The position numbers and the translations under genes were made by a program. The notes beneath the pieces are model-generated. The model worked only from the letters and a program-made list of their open reading frames with translations, ran no database searches and was not told where the DNA came from. From Hysterium pulicare CBS 123377 (taxonomy: Eukaryota > Ascomycota > Dothideomycetes > Hysteriales > Hysteriaceae): a stretch of DNA of 64,000 nt. The stretch spans positions 1 through 64,000 of the forward strand of contig AJFK01000724.1 of NCBI GenBank assembly GCA_000467715.1. The letters are read 5' to 3'. Within the stretch, counting starts at the first letter, position 1. Every line of letters begins with the position of its first letter. Shown here piece by piece: positions 56,060-64,000 of this stretch.

Positions 56060-58407
56060 GAGAAGACGTTAGAGGGGCGTTGTTGTGCTTGACAGAAGCT
56101 TTGGAGAACCCTGCCTCGGCATTGCGGCTCGGCCCGACTTGGCTGGTTCGTGGGGTTGTGGGAGCGAAGCTGAACTCCATCTCTCATCTTCAACCTTCAC
56201 CACCTTCGAATCTAGTCGCAAGTCTGGGCTGCTGAGAGCACTCATCTTCTCAATGATTGCACCCGCAACTTGCCGAGTGATGGGCTTTGATCGGCCCCTA
56301 AAATTGAGCCGACATTGATCGCGTGGGGTCGGCACTGTAAGTCCACGTACCTGCAGTATCAGCGTGGGAGGCAGAGATTTCTCTCGAGGTAATTGCTCTT
56401 GCGAGTTGATACATGATGCGATTTGCAGAGCTGCAAGCTGAGAGGTGATGCAAAAGAACCGAAGGTAAGACGGCCGGTCGCGTCTGAATCACCAAATCTC
56501 GGTGGGTAGGATTGTGCGAGCTCTGGGGGTGAACATTTTGGGTTGGATTCACTCGTCTCGACTGCTCGGGAAGGATTTGAGGTGTTTTTGAGTCTGAGCT
56601 GTGACTCCCCATCTTTCACCGCTTCAAACTTAAGCCTTGCGGGCCGGGTAACCTGGGATGACGAGCGACTTTGCCGGAATGGCGAGATCTGTTGTTAAGT
56701 ACTTCTATTAAACCTCAATCTGTGCTCTCTTCAATGTTCCACTCCAGCCAGCCAGACACCAAGTACATAAGCGACGCTTGCGATGATCATGTCGCATACT
56801 GTGCGATTATGCAGGTACACGCATTCCCAGACGAACACGCTTCACAAATAGACGCCGCGGGTTCTCATTGGATCAACTTTCATCCGTTACCCCGTTGTTC
56901 TGTCTGGTGGAGTTTGCTGGACTTGTCTGATAAGGGTTTGCCTTTCCGTCGACGTGGCTAACCATCACGAAGGTAAGACCCCATCGGTATTCTGTACTCA
57001 CGGGCCTATGAACACCCCAGACACCTGGTTCGAAGAGGATCTATTCTGAAGAAAGTCACTGCGGAAAGGATGCCCTGATAAGAGTTGGAGCCTGTGACTG
57101 ACTGGAGTATTCTATATCGCTCAAAATGGGTTCATCAGAGTGCTCGAGTCTCGATTAGTCTACGAGGGGCCCTGGATCCAATCTGCTGCCTTCCAACCGC
57201 CCACGCTCAAAGCTTGCTCCGTTGTTTGCGTAAGGCCATCAGTGTGGATGTACAAGCAATGGAATACGAAGAGAAGGGGGTTTCCCCCAAAAGTGCGATG
57301 TGGTGTTTACTACAAAGGTTTTGCAAAAAGCATCAAACGTAGGGATGCCCAATATGATCGGGTAGAAAGCTTGGCGTAAGTTGGGAAAGTAGAACAGGAT
57401 ATGATTTTAGAGCAGGCTAGTAGGTGAACATATGGCAATTGGGCACATTTGTATATAACAAACGCACCTGAACCTTAGGCATCGATCGCCTGGCGTCTGG
57501 AACATGATGATGGATGGATGGCGTGGCTAGTGTCTCATGCATAGCCACGATTTGTGGCGTTCTTCGTAAGCTCTCTGCGCAATGACAGCTGAAGCTTGTT
57601 GCACGTCAGACAGACCTCGGGAGCTGAGCTCAAGAAACATTTGGGTTTATGACGCCAAAGTACAGGTACTATGATCAGTACCAGTGGAAAGTTCTGTTGC
57701 ATGTTGGCTTGCAGCGATCGGAGATCCTCCATGTGCCGTTACATCAATCTGCCTTTGAGACAGGGACGCGTGAGATGATGGAACCAGTGCGAGTAAAGAC
57801 ACGTCCTGCGATGGCTGCAGCAATAAGTTTTCTTTGCTGCAGTCGGGTGCCAATCGCCATATCCCCAGAAACTTTGCTGCACGGCGATACGCTGCCCGCA
57901 TCGACCTGTTTATGTGAAGCGAGCGTCAATGTCGAGTGACAAAGCGCCACGACGAACCAACCCATTACTCCTCCGCAACTCGCCGGCCATGTCGCGGCCC
58001 TCCACGAATCCAAGTTATCAACGTCTCGTAGTCACGATACAGCTTGCGCGGGCAGTGCAGTGAATGGGCCGGTTTTACCACAGCCTGCTGTTTCCCGTCG
58101 TGCCGCCTGACCATTCCTAAACGTTGTTATGCGCCATTGCAATCATGGTTTGCCTGGCCTTGTCTTAATATTTGCCTCACTGCAGGCTTGCAACCCGATA
58201 ATTTTCCCAGTCTTTGTCCGCTTGGAACTCTAATAAAGTCTTTGTAGTGGAACAAGTGGAGCTGTGCAACGACTCATACAGACTCAATCCTCAATTATCT
58301 CCACTTGCTCACCGCCTTCTATCCAAGTTCCACAAGAGCAGCTAGTTCACGTTCCACAGCACCCATAGGAGCATTGCATCTGCAGCATTCCTAAAAGAAT
58401 AGTCGTC
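56060..58407. other. Large intergenic region, DUG2 and downstream gene promoters
   Basis: About 2.3 kb. On the minus strand, frames at 56069-56619 are open and could be a DUG2 5' leader or a small gene; possible splice sites near 56347 (GTACGT) and 56295 (TTTTAG) do not give a longer protein in any frame. On the plus strand, 56671-57379 and 57649-57939 hold frames without recognisable features. Confidence 0.4.
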
Positions 58408-59712
58408 ATGGTTCATCTCGGAGAGACAGTTACCGTTATCAACAAGTCGGGCAAGGTTGTGAGCAGTGTGAGTAACAAAGGGCAAGGATCGACCGCATGA
58501 GAAGATCGCTGACTTGGTGCCCCAACACAGAGCAAACACCTGGTAAATGTTTTCAAAGAAGCAAGATCCGCCTATCGCGAGCGCAAAGCCGAGATAAAGG
58601 CAGAGCGCAATGCTGCTCTCGACGAGAAAAGGCTGCGAGATGGTGTCAAGACCCTCCGAATCGAAGACGATACTCAGTCCAGAGCTTCCTCCCGAAAGTC
58701 TTCAACACCCCACCGATCGAAATCCTCTCGACATCCCAGGCCGCCAATTGAACGGGGATACACTGATAGCTTCTATGCCAATGATGGAAGTCCTCGACAC
58801 AGTCCCACAAACCGCCGCTTCGACCCTCTCGAGCAGGATTTAGGAGGAGAGGCTCACAGGAGGGAGCTCACGAGGAGACATACAGATGCGAATGAGGTAT
58901 CGAAGCAGAGGGCGGCCCAGTCGCAAACCGAGCCCTACATTGACATGGATCTCGCTTATGGAGAATTGCCCCCACCTTTGCCGATGAGGAAATACGAAGA
59001 TGCAGAGTTAAAGGAGAAAGCATCCAAGTTGACAATGCTTCTGGACGAAGCGAATTGCCTACAACACTCCGTCACAACAATGATCGAGAATCTTCAGAAG
59101 AATCCCGACGCTTTGGCAGCGGTGGCTCTTACCCTCGCTGAGATCAGCAGCATGGTGGGCAAGATGGGACCAGGTATACTGCCAGTCCTGAAAGGGAGCT
59201 TCCCGGCCGTCGTTGCTCTTCTTGCGAGCCCTCAATTTATGATTGCCGCTGGTGTCGGGATTGGCGTCACCATCGTTGCGCTGGGCGGTTTCAAGGTCAT
59301 CAAGAAGATCCAGGCTCAAAAGAAAGAGCAAGAGATGGAGGAACCCTTAGAACCCTTGCAGCTTGATGAGCTGCAGTCTCAAGAACTTAGCAGGATTGAG
59401 CTCTGGCGCCGCGGCATCGCTGAAGCAGAAGCTGGGAGCGGTGGCACAACCGTCGACGGCGAGTTCATTACTCCTGGCGCGTCACGACAGCTAGTCGCCG
59501 CTGGCGTGCTTGATGAAGACGACTTGAAATCCCGGCGTGCCTCCAGGGCAAAAGCAGATGGAGAGCGGAAGTCGAAATCACACAGGGCGAAATCGGTCAA
59601 GAGCACGAAGACGTCTGGGTCACGGAGTAGCAAGACTGCCAAAGACGGCAAGAAGAAGAAGGCAAAAGAACCTTCGGGTTTGAGGATGCTGTTTCGCTCT
59701 CATTCGCAATAA
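58408..59712 (+). CDS. Conserved-type ascomycete protein with a hydrophobic segment, 413 aa
   Basis: Exon 1 (58408-58467) encodes MVHLGETVTVINKSGKVVSS. After a 63-base intron, exon 2 (58531-59712) continues with SKHLVNVFKEARSAYRERKA. The frame is exact. Order: a short ordered N-terminus, a basic Ser/Arg-rich linker, a helical region with DLAYGELPPPLP and NCLQHSVTTMIENLQ, then a hydrophobic Gly-rich stretch near residues 236-273 (AGVGIGVTIVALGG) that could cross or insert into a membrane. A Lys/Ser-rich tail with repeated KS/KT pairs ends it. I recall similar fungal proteins starting GETVTLVNKSGKVVS but no assigned function. Confidence 0.75.
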
Positions 59713-60321
59713 CGGTTTCAAGGAGTACTGTTTCTCATTTTGTCCAGCGTTCTCGCATACGTTCATCCCACACCATCTAGACTACATACATGTCTGGCGG
59801 CGTTATCCTTTTCATTATTAGCTTGCCTATCTCCTCTTAATTTTCAACTGTTATATCACTTGACATCGCAAATACTATATCCATCATAGCATCTACTTAA
59901 AGACATATTCTGCGGTTTCGGAATTGATGACAACAGCCTGTGCACCTCTAGATCATCTCTCATAATTGTCTTCTCCTTGTACATCTACAACTCAGATACT
60001 TTCACTCTTTGCTCAAGTGATTTCGATTCACGTTCCACTGGACCCCTGAGTCAATGCGTCGCATGACGCCCTTCCAATCTCGCAAGATGGTGAAAGGTAC
60101 GCGGATAGGACTAAATGTGATATTCGCTTCGCTATGTTCCGGCATTCACTGCGTCCGGTGGCTGACATTGTCTTCTTTGATTCACCAGCCACCGCATAAC
60201 AATAACCTTAGATAATTCTTTGTCCCTTTCTTTCAACTTCTTCAACCACCTGCGACATACTGAGTGTTACTTCCACCTTACGCTTTACCAAAGACCTTTC
60301 CAACAATTTCAACAGAACAAG
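59713..60321. other. Intergenic
   Basis: About 610 bases before the first tandem-family gene. It ends in a pyrimidine-rich leader followed by CAACAATTTCAACAGAACAAG just before the start codon. Confidence 0.45.
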
Positions 60322-61860
60322 ATGACTCAATCGATTAAGACTACTCACTTGCGGTACAATGAATGCCGACCTTCCACCAAACTAAGAATCGACCACTACG
60401 TAGCCCAAATAGCCGAAAACTGGGAAAAGAAGACCGCACGCGAATGCCTACCCGACAGCATTGTAGAGAGGAAGTACAGCGATAATGGCGCCCTTTTGGA
60501 CGAGAGGGAGGAAGATCCTAGGAACTGGGGACTTGCAATTCTGAGCTCGTTGGCGCGACTCTCTGATCTCACACGAGGGAGGTGGGCCGAAGTAGCCCGC
60601 CATCTCGTAGAGGCAGTCGCTACGAGGGATCAGGAATCGGATAGAGACCATTCGTTCCTGACGAAGAAGGATATGGAGGCTGTCGAGAAGCTGTTTGTTA
60701 CTCCACAGTCTCAGATTACGCGCACGACACGGAGGACCCGCGCCATCACGGCGGAGCCCCGATCTGTTCCCCGATCTGATTCCCAATCCAATGCCTCTTC
60801 ACAAGCGATTTCCCCCTTTGAAGTCCCTTCTAGCCACAAGACCGCACCTCTTTCGCCGGCTCCACAACCCCAGATTACCCGCGCCACGACGGCTGATTCC
60901 CAATCCGATTCCCAATCCGATACCTCGTCACTAGAGATGTCTCCCTCCGAAGTCCCTTCTAACAACGACACCGAACCTCTTTCGCCGACTCCAACCACCC
61001 CACCCCGTTCAGACCGCCACCGCCGCAGTTCTCTCTACGGAACAACCTCCCAAATCCTAAACGAGTCATTCGAGAGACGAAACGAAGTCCCCCCTCCCAC
61101 ATCTCGAAAACGAAAGGCCTTTACCGCCTCTGAGAACGAGTCTGCCGGGAAATCTGCCTTCCAGAGCCAGATCCGGCGGGAGACGAACGCCTATCCTGAA
61201 TGGGTCAATTTGAAAAAGAGAAAAGAACCTGTTGCAAAACCTACCGCCCCACCTCAAGATCCTAATTCTCAGCATAGAACTAATCGAATCCGGACGCTTG
61301 GGTACGGGGGTGAGGAGTCGGAGTCGGAGGAGGTTGATGTTACTTTGGAGCGTGTGAGGGCGCCGATGAGGCTGGATCGTGAAATTATACATGTTTTGCC
61401 TCCTCGTGGTTCCCGTGGTCGGAAAGTCGGAGGTGGAATCGCTCGAATACGAAGATCTAGGACTCATTCTCCCGCCGCTACTGCGTCCAGGAATTACGAT
61501 GGTGAAGACGATCCAAATGCTCATTCCTCTCCCACCGAACCGCATTCGCCCACCAACAACCAACAACACCGTCATCACAGCCACCAAGAGCGCCAATACT
61601 CCCCTGATACTGAAAGCCTCGCCACTCTATCCCTAGAACCCGCATCTCTCGTTGTCCCTCGTCTTCCTCGTCCCGCTCCGGCCCAAGATACGGTCGAAGA
61701 TATCCCGATTCTGGAACTGGAGTTGGAGCAAGAGGAGGCTGGTATGAGGTATGAAAGAGCAAATGTGAGGCAGGAACGGGCGAATATGAGACATGAGGAT
61801 TATAGGAGGAATGTGTTGTCGCTTAGGATTCGGTTGCATCGCTTGAGAAGGCTGCGCTGA
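60322..61860 (+). CDS. Tandem orphan family, member 1 (512 aa)
   Basis: Intronless gene of a family I do not recognise. The N-terminal domain (about residues 20-130) holds HYVAQIAENW, then CLPDSIVERKY, then DPRNWGLAILSSLARLSDLT. The same pattern with different residues is in the two genes downstream. The middle is disordered, rich in Ser, Pro, Thr and Arg, and contains an internal duplication of about 45 residues (compare SQSNASSQAISPFEVPSSH with SQSDTSSLEMSPSEVPSNN). The C-terminus is a charged helix with a repeat of RYERANVRQERANMR that ends LSLRIRLHRLRRLR. The start at 60322 was chosen as the first ATG; an upstream TTG-initiated extension has no support. A SRKRKAF basic patch could be a nuclear signal. 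Confidence 0.72.
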   Translation: MTQSIKTTHLRYNECRPSTKLRIDHYVAQIAENWEKKTARECLPDSIVERKYSDNGALLDEREEDPRNWGLAILSSLARLSDLTRGRWAEVARHLVEAVATRDQESDRDHSFLTKKDMEAVEKLFVTPQSQITRTTRRTRAITAEPRSVPRSDSQSNASSQAISPFEVPSSHKTAPLSPAPQPQITRATTADSQSDSQSDTSSLEMSPSEVPSNNDTEPLSPTPTTPPRSDRHRRSSLYGTTSQILNESFERRNEVPPPTSRKRKAFTASENESAGKSAFQSQIRRETNAYPEWVNLKKRKEPVAKPTAPPQDPNSQHRTNRIRTLGYGGEESESEEVDVTLERVRAPMRLDREIIHVLPPRGSRGRKVGGGIARIRRSRTHSPAATASRNYDGEDDPNAHSSPTEPHSPTNNQQHRHHSHQERQYSPDTESLATLSLEPASLVVPRLPRPAPAQDTVEDIPILELELEQEEAGMRYERANVRQERANMRHEDYRRNVLSLRIRLHRLRRLR

Positions 61861-62543
61861 ATTTGGGGAGAGGCGAGAAAAGGAGGTGGGGTCTTTATGA
61901 TCATGTTGGGAGGAGGGTGTTAGAGGGGGCCTCGTTGGTTGTATGTGAATTTTTAGTTACTAATAGTACTGTTCTCTAGAGATCTTCTACTAGAAGTTTA
62001 GGTATGTATAGATTGTGGGTGCTTTTCTAGATTATCTCCTTTAATATATATCTTATTCATGTGTCTCTATATCTTCATTTCTAACCTTAATATGAGCTCT
62101 AAAGTAAATTTTTTCTCGGTCATGGGGGATCAAGAGTAGTGGCTATGGTACTTTCCAGTTCGGCTCAAAGATGGCAACTTACTTTCACCCCTTTCCCATA
62201 GCCTGATTGATGTATGCAGACGAATGGGAACGAACATTAGGGAGGCTTGTATAGTCTCAGAACAGCCAAAGCACAATTACTATCTTACCTCGCATAGTGA
62301 ATAGTGGGTTCTATCAGTACAAGGCTCGAAACCTCACCACAATTTGCCCCCTTCCCTCTTCACTACTTATTGTCCAATTGTATTATTCTACGGCTTATGT
62401 CACAGCTTCGTCAACCAGCCGCTTCCTGGCAACAGCTGTTACCATAATTTCTCTCTCTTGTTCTTCCACTACTGGAACCGTCACATTCCACAACAAGATC
62501 CTCAACATCGGTTCTCATTCACACACGACTTACCACAATCATT
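61861..62543. other. Spacer between tandem family members 1 and 2
   Basis: About 680 bases. The first part holds a TCTAGA-rich, AT-rich segment (61970-62050). A similar TCTAGA/TTCTAG-rich segment follows member 2 near 63420-63490. No gene is seen. Confidence 0.45.
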
Positions 62544-63315
62544 ATGGCCGCAGAACGAGATCGCTTGATCCAGACGATCATACAGAACTGGAACCTCACT
62601 GCCGCCTCCGAGTCGATACCCGATGAGCTTCTCCCGAGACGAGACCAAGCGAGGCCTCTCTAGACAACCTCAAAATGACGCCCAACAATGGGACCTCTCC
62701 ATGCTCCAAGAGCTCGTTACACTGTCTGGCTTGATGCAAGGAGATATTGATGCTGTACATCAGCAGCTGAGGGAGGTCGTAGCCGAACGTCGCCAGCGAA
62801 ACGCCGCAACAGCTGATCCTTACCTCACGCTTGCCGACATCCAAAATACAATCAGCTATTTTCGAGACACGATGACTTCCATGGCATTGGCAGAAGTTCA
62901 CGCCGATGTCACTACCAGTTCTCCATCCGAAGCGTCTACTACGAGCACCGGCACCCATGTAACTGTCCTTGCAGGTAGAGGTCAAAAACACTTGCGAAAC
63001 TCATTCAATGCCCGCCCCAATGTCGATCTCACTCTACCATCCCAGAACAATTCAACTAATCAGAATCCTAATCGAGTCCCTTCGCCAATTCTACGGTGGG
63101 AGCGGGAGAGGGACGAGGCTTCAGCAGATCAGTATGACGCTCTTGCTGCTGCTCATATGGAAGACGCTAGAGCTTATGAGGCAGAAGCCGAAGTACACAG
63201 AATACAGGCCGCAGTTTATAGGGCACGGGCGAAACGAAGAGCACCTAGAATAGCGGATCTTCGAATGCGTATAGAGAGGTTGGAGAGGATAGAGCGGGAG
63301 CAGAATGGGGATTGA
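62544..63315 (+). CDS. Tandem orphan family, member 2 (frame break near the start)
   Basis: Paralogue of member 1. From ATG 62544 the frame reads RLIQTIIQNWN, then SIPDELLPRR, and stops at 62661. The next frame, open from ATG 62623, carries NDAQQWDLSMLQELVTLSGL and continues to 63315. Comparison with members 1 and 3 shows that both parts belong to one domain, and no intron fits, so a small indel lies between about 62625 and 62660. The gene may be broken, mis-sequenced, or restarted at 62623 as a 230-aa protein without the first helix. The C-terminus, HMEDARAYEAEAEVHRIQAA then LRMRIERLERIEREQ, matches the architecture of member 1. Confidence 0.6.
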
Positions 63316-63804
63316 TATCCATGTACATATGACTGTTTATGAGGCGTACCTTAGACGTTTATTCTCTGGGAAGGGAGAATAAAGCCGGTGAGCATGTTGT
63401 GAGCTAATAAAGGTTGTTGTTTTCTAGAAGTCTAGAGTAAGATAGTCTATAAAAGTTCTAATAATCTTATTTTATTTTAGAAGATTAGTGGGTAACACTA
63501 CTTCACATATCCCTTCACCTTACTAGTCCGATAATCTCGTGACCGCTACGTCACTTATCATACCCTACTTCATTCACTTTTCACTGTTTACTGTTTTGTC
63601 TCGCTCGTCACCGTCTTACCCCTCACTGCCGCCTAGCAACTACGTGTTATGATACAAATTTTCTTCTCTTCTATTCTCTTCTTCTTTTTCCTCTACAACA
63701 ATCTTCTCACCCACAACAAATCAGCTTTTCTACATTCAAATTGCAGCTTCCGACTGCCATAATTTATAGCTACTTCTCTGTTTGATACCAACGCCATCGA
63801 AGTC
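63316..63804. other. Spacer between tandem family members 2 and 3
   Basis: About 490 bases. The first part is AT-rich with repeated TCTAGA-like words (63420-63490). The second part is a pyrimidine-rich leader ahead of member 3. Confidence 0.45.
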
Positions 63805-64000
63805 ATGATGACTAAAGCTACGCTGATTGCTCAGATCAAATCAGACTGGAGCATCCCTTCTGTCGCTCAGTCCATCCCTGAAGATCTCCGCCCTAGGAGA
63901 GGCACGCGTACCAGACCCTCACAAAGAGCTCAAAACAACCCGCAGCAATGGCTCCTTCCGTTCCTCCAAGCTCTCGCGAATTTGTCGCGAATCACACAAA
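63805..64000 (+). CDS. Tandem orphan family, member 3 (cut by the window end)
   Basis: From ATG 63805 the frame is open to the window edge and encodes 65 residues: LIAQIKSDWSIPSVAQSIPE, then LRPRRG, then NNPQQWLLPFLQALANLSRI. It aligns throughout with the N-terminal domain of members 1 and 2, sharing the (N/D)W, (S)(I/L)P(D/E) and QQW/RNW positions. The rest lies outside the window. Confidence 0.65.
   Translation, partial: MMTKATLIAQIKSDWSIPSVAQSIPEDLRPRRGTRTRPSQRAQNNPQQWLLPFLQALANLSRITQ

Noticed and set aside
1-64000. tRNA, rRNA, CRISPR arrays, LTR or DNA transposons
   Set aside because: No B-box-like tRNA block with a foldable context, no spaced repeats and no reverse transcriptase, integrase or transposase motifs were seen by eye. 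A tRNAscan and repeat search would be needed to be certain.

Overview
The window looks like a chromosomal segment of a filamentous ascomycete. Genes are short and tightly packed on both strands. Introns are mostly 45 to 70 bases, with GT-AG borders and CTAAC/CTGAC-like branch points. Families include Zn2Cys6 regulators, an AcuK/Ert1 orthologue, DUG2, URN1, a GH78 enzyme and NACHT receptors. A Leotiomycete-like host is my guess from protein flavour only; no phylogeny was possible.

Layout. 0-4.6 kb: an intact NACHT-ankyrin receptor (NLR1). 4.6-7 kb: a Zn2Cys6 regulator. 7.4-7.9 kb: a probably decayed small enzyme gene. 8.3-14 kb: an MDR oxidoreductase, a secreted PhoD phosphatase and an alpha/beta hydrolase. 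14.2-14.6 kb: a HET-domain relic. 15-19 kb: a small orphan, proteasome subunit alpha-3 and the WW/FF splicing-associated protein Urn1, the last two head to head. 19.3-26.8 kb: a divergent kinase, a PD-(D/E)XK-like protein with a long Asp run, and a second NACHT receptor (NLR2) with frame breaks. 27.4-32.8 kb: an aldo/keto reductase and riboflavin kinase, divergent, then the gluconeogenic regulator AcuK/Ert1. 34.4-37.1 kb: a DHA1 MFS exporter. 37.1-39.4 kb: no recognisable gene. 39.4-48.3 kb: a GT34-type glycosyltransferase, a 92-aa protein, an F-box-like protein, a GH78 glycosidase and a Cys/Gly-rich orphan. 49-52.3 kb: three relics (amino acid permease, WD40 end of an NLR, ketosamine-3-kinase with in-frame stops). 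53-56 kb: DUG2. 58.4-59.7 kb: a conserved protein with a hydrophobic segment. 60.3-64 kb: three tandem members of a fast-evolving family I do not recognise; the third runs off the window.

How they fit together. Housekeeping genes (proteasome, Urn1, Dug2, riboflavin kinase, AcuK) alternate with accessory genes of the self/non-self and cell-death type (two NLRs, an NLR fragment, a HET relic, a small kinase, a PD-(D/E)XK-like protein). Nonsense and frame damage is concentrated in the accessory and duplicated genes. The most interesting unexplained system is the tandem family at the right end. The most interesting gene structure is the 25-nt exon that supplies the Walker A loop of NLR1. Splice sites were inferred by eye from frame, consensus and comparison of paralogues within the window. 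No tRNA, rRNA, CRISPR array or intact transposon was seen.
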